From the NCBI GenBank assembly GCA_016865505.2, contig AP025252.1, positions 4,340,001 to 4,404,000 on the forward strand: DNA of 64,000 nucleotides. Reading direction: 5' to 3'. The notes under the pieces were generated by a model. It saw only the letters and a list, made by a program, of their open reading frames with translations, searched no databases and had not been told where the DNA came from. Shown one piece after another: positions 53,015 to 62,592 of the stretch. Position numbers and translations under genes: made by a program. Numbering within the stretch: position 1 is the stretch's first letter; the number at the start of each line of letters is the position of its first letter. This DNA comes from Bryobacterales bacterium F-183 (lineage in GTDB: Bacteria; Acidobacteriota; Terriglobia; Bryobacterales; Bryobacteraceae).

Positions 53015-53956
53015 TCAGTAGTAGTTGCTCATGTCCTCCACGTGGCGGAAGGAGCCATTTGAATCCGCATAGGCGGCGGTCTCCTGGATCTTGAGCATGT
53101 GGGGCACAGCGTCCAGCAGCGCCTGTTCCAGCTGTGAGCGGCTGAGGGACGTGCCGTGCGTGTCCCAGAGGTCGATGCCCATCTGCACCGTCTTGTCGTC
53201 GAACGGGTCGCTCGCTCCGGCGATGCCACCGAGGTGGTGCCCTGCCTGCAGGACGGCAGCACTGAAGCCAGCCGCCCGTCCTACAAACCCGTAGTGGACA
53301 TTCGACCAGATGTCGTAGAAGAACTCGTGCTTGCTGTCGCCACGGAATGGAAAGTGCATGTCGCCTTTCTTCAGGGCGAGGGTGCGGCGAAGAATCGGCT
53401 TGTGGTCCCAGAGTCCTCCGACCTGGACCAGGCTGGCAAAGATCACGAGTGCGGCGCCCTTGTCGGTAGGAGACCAGCCGGAGTTCAGCGCAGCGAGGTC
53501 GGCGACGTCGGTACTCTCGGCGTTGGTGATCATTTCCTGGTGCATGTAGCCGAGGGCGAGGTCGTAGCGCCAGTAGTTGGGGAAGCGGATGCCGGGACGG
53601 ATGATCAAACGGCTCCACTTGCGCCAGGGTGGAACCCAGACGAGCTTTGGTAAAGGCAGGTAAATGACGCCCGGGTGATCTTTGGACCGGAAGCTGTAGT
53701 TGTGCTGGTCCGTGGTGACCTCCGTACAGCCTACGTAGTTCTCCAGATACCAGTTGACTTCGAGGGCAGCGTCCTTGTTGTTGGGCGGAAGTGTAGGGTA
53801 ATTGAAGCGGATGAGTTGCCAGACGTCGATGCCGCGAGAGGTGGAGTAGTCTTCCCATCGCGTGTTGTCGCGAACCTTGACAGGCTCTGCGTTTTCAGGG
53901 ACCGGCGGCGATAAAACAGCCGGTTTTCGGATGCAGTGCGGTTTGATTTTCGCCAT
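53015..53956 (-). CDS. Putative polymorphic toxin: LysM-like N-terminal domain plus toxin-44-like C-terminal domain
   Basis: Residues about 27-105 hold a LysM-like element (VKVRDNTRWEDYSTSRGIDVW) and a motif EVNWYLENYVGCTEVTTD...SF...HPGVIYLP that is shared with the protein encoded at 56852-58063. Residues about 200-265 contain FFYDIWSNVHYGFVGRAAGF and DPFDDKTVQMGIDLWDTHG, the pattern of bacterial polymorphic toxin type 44 domains. This suggests a toxin or effector delivered by a contractile or other secretion apparatus. No signal peptide is visible. Immunity gene not identified. 313 aa, complete. Confidence 0.65.
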   Translation of the reverse strand: MAKIKPHCIRKPAVLSPPVPENAEPVKVRDNTRWEDYSTSRGIDVWQLIRFNYPTLPPNNKDAALEVNWYLENYVGCTEVTTDQHNYSFRSKDHPGVIYLPLPKLVWVPPWRKWSRLIIRPGIRFPNYWRYDLALGYMHQEMITNAESTDVADLAALNSGWSPTDKGAALVIFASLVQVGGLWDHKPILRRTLALKKGDMHFPFRGDSKHEFFYDIWSNVHYGFVGRAAGFSAAVLQAGHHLGGIAGASDPFDDKTVQMGIDLWDTHGTSLSRSQLEQALLDAVPHMLKIQETAAYADSNGSFRHVEDMSNYY

Positions 53957-54129
53957 CGCGCAAGCATGCTCCTTTGGGTAGGAACGCGCAAACGGGGCGG
54001 ATTCCAGCTCATGCGAACGGCGTATCGGTGACAGGTACGGTGCCTGTCACCGGAAGCGGCACGGTGCCAGACACGGTGCCAGGCACGCCCAGACGGAGGG
54101 GATAGGGTTTGGGGATAGGCGGAGTGCAG
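53957..54129. repeat. Dispersed repeat element related to the 38-kb array
   Basis: GGTGACAGG (54028-54036) and CCTGTCACC (54044-54052) form a perfect 9-bp inverted repeat. It is followed by two copies of CACGGTGCCA (54061 and 54074), and then GGAGGGGATAGGGTTTGGGG, which matches the repeat unit in the 38.2-38.6 kb array. Non-coding, 173 bases between two convergent-edge genes. Confidence 0.65.
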
Positions 54130-56325
54130 CTATTCCTGGGATGGTTGTAGGGCGCGATCGAAGAACGAGGTCATGAGTTCGTTCAGGTGATTGCGGTACT
54201 GCCCGCTGACGCCGTGGGCCTTTTGCGGGTACACCATCAGCTCAAAGAGCTTGCCGTTGCGCTGCAGCGCTTCCGTAGCTTGCAGCATGTTTTGGAACAG
54301 CACGTTGTCGTCTTCGAAGTTGTGGACTAGCAGCAGATTGCCTTTGAGGTTGCCGGCCTTGAGCGGGAGGTTGGTTCCTGCATAGCCGTCCGGATTCTGG
54401 CTGGGCAGACCCATGTAGCGCTCGGTGTAGATGGTGTCGTAGTTCTTGAAGTTGGTCACCGGGGCTCCCGAGATGCCCGCCTTGAATACGTCCCCTGCAT
54501 TGAGCATGGCGTTCAGGGTCATGAAGCCGCCGTAGCTCCAGCCTTGGATACCAATGCGTGCGGGGTCGACGTAGCCGAGCGAGATCAGGTGCGCGACACC
54601 TTCGCGCTGATCTTGGAGTTCGAGTTGACCGAGCTTGCGGAAGACGGCCGCTTCAAACGCATGGCCGCGATTCGCCGAGCCGCGATTGTCGCACTGCCAG
54701 ATCACGTAGCCTTTGTGCGCCATCACCTGTTCCCAGGAAAGGCTCGGTCCGCCGGAGTTGCGTACGGACTGGGCGTGAGGTCCGCCATAGACGCTCACGA
54801 TCGCTGGATACTTGACGCCGGCCTGGAAGCCCTTGGGCTTGATGATGCGGGCGTAGATTAACGTACCGTCCTTGGTCTTGAAGCTGGTGAGTTCCGTTGG
54901 CAGGATGTCGTACTCGTCGGCGACCTTGCGATCGGCCTCACGGAAGACGGCGAGTTCTTTGCCGGACTTGTCGTGCAAGGTGGTGCGCGACGGCGAGGTG
55001 AGGCTCGAATGGGTGAGCAGGTACGACTCGCAGGTCGGGCTCATCGACACGGAGTTGGTGCCTTCGAGCGTGGAGAGCTTGGTCTTGCCCGTGCCGTCGA
55101 ACTTGATCGAGTAGAAATGGCGTTCGAGTGGGCTGGGGTCGGTGGAGACGTAGTAAATCAGGCCTGCCGCTTCGTCGACGCCTGCGATGCTGTCGACTTG
55201 CCACTGGCCTTTGGTGATCTGCACCGGGTCGCGACCGTCGGGGCCGTACAGATAGATGTGGCGGAAGCCGTCGCGCTCGCTCATCCAGAGGAAGCGCTTG
55301 CCGTCGTTCAGGAACTCGAAGCCCTCGCTCAAGTTGACCCAGTACGGGTCGGTCTCGCGCAGGATCTCGGCGGGCGCGCCGGTAGCGGGGTTGACCTTCA
55401 ACAAGTCGAGGCGGTTCTGGATGCGGTTGAGGCGATGGACGTAGACGCCTTTGGAATCCGGCGCCCATTTCACACGAGCAATGAGCCAGCTGTCACGGGT
55501 GTCGCCCAAGTCCGCCCAACGGGTGCTGCCGCCGTTTGCCGCGACCACACCGAGACGTACGTCAGCATTGGGGTCACCGGCCTGGGGGTAACGCTCAGGC
55601 TCGGCGTAGGCTTTGGTCTTGACGAGTTCGGCGTGCGGATAGATGGGCAGGCGCGAGACATCGAACTGCAGGTAGGCAATCGACTTCGAATCCGGCGACC
55701 ACCAGTGGGCGGTGCCGAGGCTCAGCTCTTCCGGGTACACCCAGTCGAGTTCGCCGTTCAGCAAAGTGGCAGAGCCGTCGCGCGTGAGGCGGGTTTCTTT
55801 CTTGGTGGCGATGTCCAGAACATATAGGTCGTGGTCGCGGCGGAAGGAGACTTTGGTCGCGTCTGGGGAAAGTTTGGGGTCGCGCTCGGAGGCAGCGCTG
55901 GCCGTCAGTTGGGTTGCGGAGCCGCCTTCACCGACGGGGATCCAGAAGATGTCGCCACCGCTGACGTACAGAATGTTCTTGCCGTCTGCGGACCACTGGA
56001 TCGGCTGTTCGCGTACGCCGCGATTTTCCCAACCGAAGGGCGTTGGTTCATCGGCGGCCGGAAGGTCCGGGCGGACGGGCTTGAGTCCTTTGGCGGCGGC
56101 GATGGGCTTGGCGGACTTGGACGCTACGGTGTACAGCATGAGGTCCTGGCCCTGGCGGTAGATGAAGTGCTTTCCGTCGGGGGACCATACACTCGCGCCA
56201 CCGCCCATAGCACCGCGTCCGCCGGGCGCTGGAGCCTTGAGAGCCTCCAGTGTGACCGGCTTTTTCTGCGCCAACAAACTGACTGTGGCAAGGGCGGCGA
56301 CGGTGATCAGGCGATTGCAAACCAT
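54130..56325 (-). CDS. Exported dipeptidyl-peptidase-IV-like (S9) serine peptidase
   Basis: The start at 56325 (MVCNRLITVAALATVSLLAQ) is chosen: it opens a signal peptide, whereas a longer frame runs through the DinB gene in antisense. An N-terminal beta-propeller (repeats SVWSPDGKHFIYRQG, HWWSPDSKSIAYLQFDVSRLP, VKWAPDSKGVYVHRL) leads to an alpha/beta hydrolase. It has GIQGWSYGGFMTLNAM with the Ser at about 595, the Asp in VHNFEDDNVLFQN and the His in QKAHGVSGQ. Cleaves after X-Pro/X-Ala dipeptides in known members. 731 aa. Confidence 0.9.
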   Translation of the reverse strand: MVCNRLITVAALATVSLLAQKKPVTLEALKAPAPGGRGAMGGGASVWSPDGKHFIYRQGQDLMLYTVASKSAKPIAAAKGLKPVRPDLPAADEPTPFGWENRGVREQPIQWSADGKNILYVSGGDIFWIPVGEGGSATQLTASAASERDPKLSPDATKVSFRRDHDLYVLDIATKKETRLTRDGSATLLNGELDWVYPEELSLGTAHWWSPDSKSIAYLQFDVSRLPIYPHAELVKTKAYAEPERYPQAGDPNADVRLGVVAANGGSTRWADLGDTRDSWLIARVKWAPDSKGVYVHRLNRIQNRLDLLKVNPATGAPAEILRETDPYWVNLSEGFEFLNDGKRFLWMSERDGFRHIYLYGPDGRDPVQITKGQWQVDSIAGVDEAAGLIYYVSTDPSPLERHFYSIKFDGTGKTKLSTLEGTNSVSMSPTCESYLLTHSSLTSPSRTTLHDKSGKELAVFREADRKVADEYDILPTELTSFKTKDGTLIYARIIKPKGFQAGVKYPAIVSVYGGPHAQSVRNSGGPSLSWEQVMAHKGYVIWQCDNRGSANRGHAFEAAVFRKLGQLELQDQREGVAHLISLGYVDPARIGIQGWSYGGFMTLNAMLNAGDVFKAGISGAPVTNFKNYDTIYTERYMGLPSQNPDGYAGTNLPLKAGNLKGNLLLVHNFEDDNVLFQNMLQATEALQRNGKLFELMVYPQKAHGVSGQYRNHLNELMTSFFDRALQPSQE

Positions 56326-56341
56326 TCTGGCAAATTGTAAC

Positions 56342-56836
56342 TTACAGGCCTTTTGGCAAGAGCTTTGTGAGCAGTGCGATTTGTCCCAAATGGCGCTGGG
56401 TGTGTTCCGAAAGATGAATGATGAGTCCTGCGACGGTGGTAGGCAGTTGCTTGCGCCCGATGCCGCGAGAATCAAGGTAACGGTCGGCAGGAATCGCGCG
56501 GACCTGGGCTTCGACACGCTCGAAGACATCTTCGAGGTGCGTCAGGAGGTTTTCCAGTGGCGCGCCGGGATCGTGCTCGGACTGAAGGTACGCGAGTTGT
56601 TCCGGGGAGAGCATGCGGGCGTCGAGGTACGTGGCGAGACGGTCCACACTTCCCGCGATGTGGCGGAGATGGAAGCCGATGCTGTGCTTGGTGCCCGCAA
56701 AGGTCTGCCAGGTTTGCTCTGTGGTGAGGTCGCGCGGCAGTTCTTCGCGGGCTTGCTGGAAGGTATAGAGAAGATGCGCGGCGACGGGGTGTAGACCGTC
56801 GATGGGTCCGCGCATCCATGGTTCATGCTGATTCAC
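56342..56836 (-). CDS. DinB-family protein
   Basis: Four-helix bundle metal-binding fold. HPVAAHLLYTFQQAREEL opens the bundle, KHSIGFHLRHIAGSVDRLATYL carries the first His, and GLIIHLSEHTQRHLGQIALLTKLL carries the second His pair. 164 aa. These proteins are stress-linked hydrolases or thiol transferases, but the exact reaction is unknown. It is 16 bases upstream of the peptidase start on the same strand, so they may be one transcript. Confidence 0.82.
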   Translation of the reverse strand: MNQHEPWMRGPIDGLHPVAAHLLYTFQQAREELPRDLTTEQTWQTFAGTKHSIGFHLRHIAGSVDRLATYLDARMLSPEQLAYLQSEHDPGAPLENLLTHLEDVFERVEAQVRAIPADRYLDSRGIGRKQLPTTVAGLIIHLSEHTQRHLGQIALLTKLLPKGL

Positions 56837-56851
56837 AGCTCTACGGTACTG

Positions 56852-58063
56852 CTAAACGCTGATGATGGTGGTGAAGCTGCGGCGCTTTCCATTGCGAATC
56901 ACGGAAGGGCAGATGGACAGATCGGGCGTTTGGTACAACGCGACGCCGCCTCCGATGGGATGTAGCGGACGGAGGGAGAGCTGCCAATCGAGCGCACCGG
57001 GACGGCCGTAGACGAGCGATGGTTCGGTGAAGATACGGTTGCCCAATGTTCCCGAGTGGGGCGGGCGCTTGAAAGCATTCTTGATCGCGAAGGAGAAGCT
57101 GCCGCCGGTCATGGTGCACTGGACGTGCTTTTCACCCCAGTCTTCGGGGTTGAAGAGATCGCTGCGGAAGCGGTAGTAATCGCTGCTGGTGGTGAACGAC
57201 CCGCTGTCGTCGTTCAGGAAGCCGCCGCCTTTGAGGACAAGGTCCACCTCCCAGGCGTAGTGGGTATCGGCAGGCTCGTCGTACGACATGGCGAGGTAGC
57301 CGGTGATGAGGCGGCAGTTCAACAGGAACTCCGCCGCGTCGAGCCAAGGAGAGGCTTTGCCGAAGGCGCGGAGGATGCTGCGTAACGGCTTGGCGAAGCG
57401 GCGGAGACGGGCCACCTTGCGAAGCTGGTCGGTAGTCCACTCGCGGCCGCTCTTGCCGATCTCTTCGTCGATGATGTCCAGAAGTTCACCGGCTTTGGAA
57501 CCTCCGCCGACAGACTTTGCGATGTCGTCGAGCGCGGAGAAAAGTCCGTCCTCATAGTTGAGGCGAGCCCACATCTTGACGCCTTTCACGGTGGATGTCG
57601 GGGTCGGCTTTGGCTTGGGTTTGGGGGCTTCCGTTGGGATATAAATCTTGCCGGCACGCTTCGGCACCAAGCCGTACTTGGGACTGCGCGATGTCGCGTC
57701 GTGATTGCTGAAGCGGCGGTTCTGACGATTCTCCGTGGCGTGATAGCAGCCGGTGATGTTCAACAAATACCAATTGACGTATTCAGGGGTAACAGTTCCA
57801 AAGTTGAAGTAAATGAGGGCGCGTGCGTTGACCAAAGGTTCGTCGAAGCCGTCGAGGAGTTCTGGAGGGACGCTGGGAATGAACTTTTTAAGGGCTGCGG
57901 CGTAATCGGGACGGTTGGCAATGCTAATGAGGTTTTCGCCTTCTTTGACGCTGTGGACGATGCTTGGTTCAGGCGGGTGATTCGGGTTTACTGCAAAGGC
58001 TTCGGGTGATTCGATCTCGCAGTTTTTAACGAGTGCAACAGGGGTTTCGAGTTTTTCCAACAT
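56852..58063 (-). CDS. Putative modular effector with LysM-like N-terminus and unrecognised C-terminus
   Basis: The ATG at 58063 (MLEKLETPVALVKN) is used; the open frame continues 690 codons upstream only as antisense of the formate dehydrogenase gene. Residues about 30-135 hold VHSVKEGENLISIANRPDYAA (a LysM-like motif), EYVNWYLLNITGCYHATENRQNRRFS and AGKIYIP, paralogous to the toxin-44 protein. A PKPKPKPTPTS linker separates it from a 260-aa C-terminal region with GSFSFAIKNAFKRPPHSGTLGNRIF and no known motif. Likely the same delivery system with another payload or structural role. Divergent from fdh genes. Confidence 0.55.
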   Translation of the reverse strand: MLEKLETPVALVKNCEIESPEAFAVNPNHPPEPSIVHSVKEGENLISIANRPDYAAALKKFIPSVPPELLDGFDEPLVNARALIYFNFGTVTPEYVNWYLLNITGCYHATENRQNRRFSNHDATSRSPKYGLVPKRAGKIYIPTEAPKPKPKPTPTSTVKGVKMWARLNYEDGLFSALDDIAKSVGGGSKAGELLDIIDEEIGKSGREWTTDQLRKVARLRRFAKPLRSILRAFGKASPWLDAAEFLLNCRLITGYLAMSYDEPADTHYAWEVDLVLKGGGFLNDDSGSFTTSSDYYRFRSDLFNPEDWGEKHVQCTMTGGSFSFAIKNAFKRPPHSGTLGNRIFTEPSLVYGRPGALDWQLSLRPLHPIGGGVALYQTPDLSICPSVIRNGKRRSFTTIISV

Positions 58064-58177
58064 AGAAAAGTGACCACACTGGAGCGAGCGGAATCGATGC
58101 GCGAAACTGGTCAGGCCGAGAAACTTTTTTTCAGTTTTTGGCATGGCGCTATGACATGATGGATGCCGGACGACATC

Positions 58178-61100
58178 ATGGATATCTCCAGACGCAATAT
58201 GCTGCGGACCGCACTGGCGGCAGGCGCCGTGGAAAGCGCCACAGCCGCTACGACGGAGCAGGGCAAAGATACCGGCGTAGTGAAGGAACTCAAGATCGCG
58301 CGGACCACGCAGTCCCACTCGATTTGCCCGTACTGCGCGGTGGGTTGTAGCGTCACCATCCACACGATCGGTGATAAGGCTCACAATGTGAAGCCTGCGG
58401 TGGTCCACATTGAAGGCGACCCAACATCGCCGATCAATCGCGGCACACTGTGTCCCAAGGGTGTGGGGTTGAAAGAATTCGTCACGTCGGACCGGCGTTT
58501 GAAGCATGTGCTGCATCGCGCGCCGGGTGCGACGGAGTGGAAAGAGATGAGCTGGGATGAAGCTGTGCCACGCATGGCTCGCCTCATCAAAGATTCCCGC
58601 GACCGCAACTTTGAAGAGAACGACGCGCAGGGACGTACGGTGAATCGCTGGACCAATACAGCGCTCATTGGCGGGTGTACGGATACCAATGAGGTGAACT
58701 TTCTCATCAGCCGGTTCCGCTTCGGCCTGGGCATACTGCCTTACGAGAACCAAAGCCGGCTTTGACACGGCCCCACGGTGGTCAGTTTGGCCGCCACGTT
58801 TGGTAGGGGCGCGATGACGAATGGCTGGACGGATGTCAAAAATGCCGACGTCATCCTGGTGATGGGTGGCAACCCTGCCGAGAACCATCCAGTGGGCTTC
58901 CGCTTTGTGATGGAAGCCAAGCGCAAGCGCAAAGCAAAGCTGGTGTGCGTGGATCCGCGATTCCACCGTACGGCAGCCGTTGCCGATTGCTATACGCCGA
59001 TTCGTTCCGGCACTGATATCGCGTTTCTGGGCGGGCTGATCCATCACGCCTTGTCGAAGGGTTTGTATCAGGCCGAATACGTCCGGCAGCATACGAACGC
59101 AACGTTTCTGGTAACCGAAGGCTTTGGGTTCGAGGACGGCCACTTTACGGGCTGGAACGCCGAGACCAAGACCTACGACAAGGCGACCTGGCAGTACGAA
59201 CTGGACGGTAGCGGCTTTGCGAAGGTGGACCCGTCGATGGAACATCCGCGGTCGGTGTTCCAACTGATGCGGAAGCATTATTCGCGGTACACGCCGGAGA
59301 TGGTGTCGCAGATTTGCGGCTGTACGCCCGAGGAGTTTTTGAAGACCGCCGACATCGTGTGTTCGGCATCGGCGGAAGGCAAGACCGGCACAGTGCTGTA
59401 CGCACTGGGGTGGACGCAGCACTCGCATTCCGTACAGTTGATCCACACGGCGGCGATGGTGCAGTTGCTGATGGGCAACATCGGGATGCCGGGCGGTGGC
59501 GTCAACGCGCAGCGCGGACATGCGAACATCCAGGGCGCGACGGACATGGGTAGCTGGAATAATCTGCCCGGGTATTTGAAGCTGCCTCGCGCAGGGCAGG
59601 AGGACCTGGCGGCGTATCTGAAGGTGAATACGCCCAAGGCTCTGCGTCCGAATTCGCTCAACTACTGGGGCAATACGCCGAAGTTCATGACGAGCTTGCT
59701 GAAGGCTTTTTATGGAGATCGAGCAACGAAGGAGAACGGCTTCGGGTACGGCTGGCTGCCTCGCGCGGATGAGAAGGCGAGCCACGCCTGGGGATCGTTC
59801 TTCGACGAGATGGCCAACGGCAAGATGGACGGCCTGATCAGCTTTGGCATGAATCCGGTGGCGAACGGGCCGAATACGGCAAAGATGCTCACCGGGTTGT
59901 CGAAGCTGAAGTGGCTGATTGTGGCGGAAAACTTTGAGACGGAGACCGCGTCGTTCTGGAAGGCAAAGCAGTTGGGCAGCAAGTTCCAGCATGCGGCGCT
60001 CGATCCGTCGGCGATCCAGACGGAGTGCTTCCTGCTGCCGGCGTCGTGCTTTGCGGAGAAGGACGGGGCGTTTGTGAACTCGTCGCGCTGGCTGCAGTGG
60101 AAAGAAGCGGCAGTCGATCCACCAGGACACGCGCTGCGCGATCAGGACATTGTGGCGCGGCTGTTTTTGGCGGTGCAGGAGCTGTATCGCAAAGAGGGCG
60201 GCAAGGGTACGGAGTCGCTGCTGGCGATGCAGTGGCCGTACGCGACGCCGTTAACGCCGTCGCTGTCGGAGGTGGCGCGTGAGGTGAACGGGCGCGACCT
60301 GACCACCGGCAAGCAGATCAACGGATTTGGCGAGCTGAAGGACGACGGGTCCACCTCGTGCGGCTGTTGGATTTACGCGGGGTCCTGGACGGAAGCTGGC
60401 AACATGATGTCGCGCCGGGGGCAGGATGATCCGACGGGGTTGGGGCTGTTTCCGACGTACAGTTGGTCCTGGCCGGCGAACCGGCGCATTCTTTATAACC
60501 GTGCATCCGCGGATGCGAAGGGCAAGCCTTGGGACGCGACACGCGCGCCGCTGAAGTGGGACGGCATGCGGTGGTCCGGCGATGTCCCGGATTACAAGGG
60601 GGACGCGGCGCCCGATGCCTTGGGAGCGTTCATCATGCTGCCCGAGGGTGCTGCTAAGTTTTTCGCAGCGGATCTGGTAGAGGGTCCATTTCCGGAGCAT
60701 TATGAGCCGGTGGAGTCGCCTGTCGCGAATCCGCTGCATCCCAATGTGAGCTCGAACCCGTCGGCCAAGGTGTTCCATGGTGAACGCGACAAGATGGGTA
60801 CGGCGGAAGAGTTCCCGTACGTCGGCATCACGTACCGGTTGACCGAGCACTTCCATTACTGGACCAAACATACGCAGGCGAGTTCGGAGATCCAGTCGAA
60901 CTTCTTTGTGGAGGTTCCCGATGGACTGGCGCAGGAGAAGGGAATCCGCACAGGCGATTTGGTGAAAGTACGGTCCGCGCGCGGGTTTGTGGAAGGTCCT
61001 GCGTTGGTGACCAAGCGGCTGAAAGGACTGAAGGCCGGTGGCAAGATGGTGTACCAGGTGGGGCTGCCGATCCACTGGGGTTTTGTGGGCAAAGTGACGG

Positions 61101-61195
61101 GTCCGCTGATCAATAATCTGACCGCGTCGGTGTACGACCCGAATTCCGGGACGCCTGAGTACAAGGGCTTTCTGGTGAGCCTGGAGAAAGCATAG
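58178..61195 (+). CDS. fdnG: Formate dehydrogenase catalytic subunit, selenocysteine-containing (FdnG/FdoG type)
   Basis: Read as one gene across an in-frame TGA at 58763-58765, decoded as selenocysteine 196, the position of Sec in E. coli FdnG. Start MDISRRNMLRTALAAG carries a Tat signal (SRRNML). A [4Fe-4S] site follows (CPYCAVGCSV...CPKG), then molybdopterin-domain motifs (MGGNPAENHPVGF) and the C-terminal cap (LVKVRSARGFVEGPALV). 1005 residues with Sec. The enzyme oxidises formate in the periplasm with bis-MGD (Mo or W). The chain around Sec, ENQSRLUHGPTVVSLAATFGRG, is typical. Confidence 0.95.
58763..58795 (+). promoter_or_regulatory. Selenocysteine codon and candidate bacterial SECIS element
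   Basis: After the TGA an 11-base gap leads to GGTGGTC (58777-58783), which can pair with GGCCGCC (58789-58795) using one or two G-U wobbles. The loop is AGTTT and carries the conserved GU, about 19 bases from the TGA. This fits the placement SelB needs. Confidence 0.75.
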
Positions 61196-61990
61196 ATGAT
61201 CGTCGCAAAGCTGATTGATACATCGCTGTGCATTGGCTGTAAAGCGTGCGAGGTGGCGTGCCAGGAATGGAACGACCAGGAGTTCAAGCCGCAACCTGAG
61301 TTCCTGGGTACGTACCAGACGCAGCCTGAGCTAAGCCACAACTTTTGGAACCTGATCAAGTTCAACGAAATTGAGCAGGACAACAAGATGGTGGCTTGGA
61401 ACATGTCCAAGTACCAGTGCATGCACTGCGCCGATGCCGGATGCATGAAGGCGTGTCCGGCACCGGGTGCCATCATCCGGCATGCCAACGGCACGGTGGA
61501 CTTTGTCCATGACAAGTGCGTCGGATGCGGGTACTGCATTACGGGGTGTCCGTTCGATGTGCCGAGGCTGAGTCCTAAGGACAATAAGGTGTACAAATGT
61601 ACGCTGTGCTCGGATCGTACGGCGGTGGGGCTGGAGCCGGCCTGCATCAAGACGTGCCCCACCAACTGCCTGACCTTTGGCGAACGCGACGATCTGCTGT
61701 TTCAGGCCGAGGCGCGCGCGAAGGAACTGCAGAGCGACGGGCATACGTCGGCTGGTGTGTACAACCCGGCGGGCGTGGGCGGCACGAATGTCCTGTATGT
61801 CCTGAAGGATGCGTCGAAGCCCGAGCAGTACGGCTTGCCGAAAGATCCCACGATTCCCTGGACGGTGAGCCTGTGGAAGGGTCCGCTGAAGGCGCTGGGT
61901 ACGATGGCTCTGGCAGGTGGCGTACTGGGTGCGTTCTTCCACTACCTGAAGTTCGGTCCGCAGCAGGAGGAGGCTCCGGATGAAGATTGA
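61196..61990 (+). CDS. fdnH: Formate dehydrogenase iron-sulfur subunit (FdnH/FdoH type)
   Basis: Four [4Fe-4S] cluster motifs: CIGCKACEVACQEWN, CMHCADAGCMKACP, CVGCGYCITGCPFD, and CTLCSDRTAVGLEPACIKTCP, relaying electrons from the molybdopterin subunit to the cytochrome. A C-terminal transmembrane helix (WKGPLKALGTMALAGGVLGAFFHYLKF) anchors it. 264 aa. ATG directly adjacent to the fdnG stop; overlaps the cytochrome gene by 11 bases, so the three subunits are made together. Confidence 0.95.
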   Translation: MIVAKLIDTSLCIGCKACEVACQEWNDQEFKPQPEFLGTYQTQPELSHNFWNLIKFNEIEQDNKMVAWNMSKYQCMHCADAGCMKACPAPGAIIRHANGTVDFVHDKCVGCGYCITGCPFDVPRLSPKDNKVYKCTLCSDRTAVGLEPACIKTCPTNCLTFGERDDLLFQAEARAKELQSDGHTSAGVYNPAGVGGTNVLYVLKDASKPEQYGLPKDPTIPWTVSLWKGPLKALGTMALAGGVLGAFFHYLKFGPQQEEAPDED

Positions 61991-62585
61991 GCGCTTTACG
62001 TTCACCGAGCGCGCGGTGCATTGGATGACAGCCATCAGCTTTGTGTACGCGGGGCTGACGGGGCTGGCGCTGTGGTCGCACAAACTGTACTGGATCGCGT
62101 CGGTGTTTGGCGGAGGTCCTGCGACGCGGTTCGCGCATCCTTGGGCGGGTACGGTGTTTGCTGTCGTGCTGGGACTGATGTTCCGAAGTTGGGTGTCGTC
62201 AATGCGGCTGGACGCGCAGGACCAGGTGTGGCTGCGAAAGTCCTTGCAGTACGCGATGAATGATCATCACGGGGTTCCGGACGCCGGGCGGTTCAACGCC
62301 GGGCAGAAGATGCTGTTCTGGACGCAGGCGGTGGCGGCGCTAGTGCTGTTTGCGAGCGGTTTTGTCTTGTGGAACCCGACGTGGATGCCCCGTGCGGCGA
62401 GGCTGATCGCGATACTGGTGCATCCGGCGGCGGCGTTGGTGTCGATCACCGGGATCATCCTGCACATTTACATGGGCGTGTTCGTGGTACCGAAGGCGCT
62501 GCACGCGATGGTACGAGGCGAGGTCACGCCCGGCTGGGCGCGGGCGCATCATCGGGCTTGGTATGCGGGGTTGAAGGGGAAATAG
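61980..62585 (+). CDS. fdnI: Formate dehydrogenase cytochrome b556 subunit (FdnI/FdoI type)
   Basis: Four transmembrane helices with haem-ligand candidates: RAVHWMTAISFVYAG (His), RFAHPWAG, ILVHPAAALVSITGIILHIYMGVFV with two His. 201 aa, matching the family. Passes electrons to quinone on the cytoplasmic membrane. Overlaps the upstream subunit. No fdhD or fdhE maturation gene in this window. Ends 8 bases before a convergent toxin gene. Confidence 0.93.
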   Translation: MKIERFTFTERAVHWMTAISFVYAGLTGLALWSHKLYWIASVFGGGPATRFAHPWAGTVFAVVLGLMFRSWVSSMRLDAQDQVWLRKSLQYAMNDHHGVPDAGRFNAGQKMLFWTQAVAALVLFASGFVLWNPTWMPRAARLIAILVHPAAALVSITGIILHIYMGVFVVPKALHAMVRGEVTPGWARAHHRAWYAGLKGK

Positions 62586-62592
62586 AAAAAAG

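Noticed and set aside
52545-53858. 437-residue minus-strand open frame over the alkyltransferase and toxin genes
   Set aside because: It covers the Ada-like gene in antisense and the toxin gene in another frame; both real frames have clear domain motifs.
58064-58177. Sigma-54 promoter in front of the formate dehydrogenase operon
   Set aside because: A TGGCA-like stretch at 58138-58142 has no GC doublet at the correct distance, so no promoter call is made.
58763-58778. Frameshift or pseudogene explanation for the two-part formate dehydrogenase gene
   Set aside because: The two parts are in the same frame, the stop is TGA at the Sec position, and a SECIS-like hairpin follows.
58064-60130. Very long minus-strand open frame running in front of the LysM-like gene
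   Set aside because: It is antisense to the formate dehydrogenase alpha subunit and has no recognisable domain; it is open because of codon bias. The true start is at 58063.
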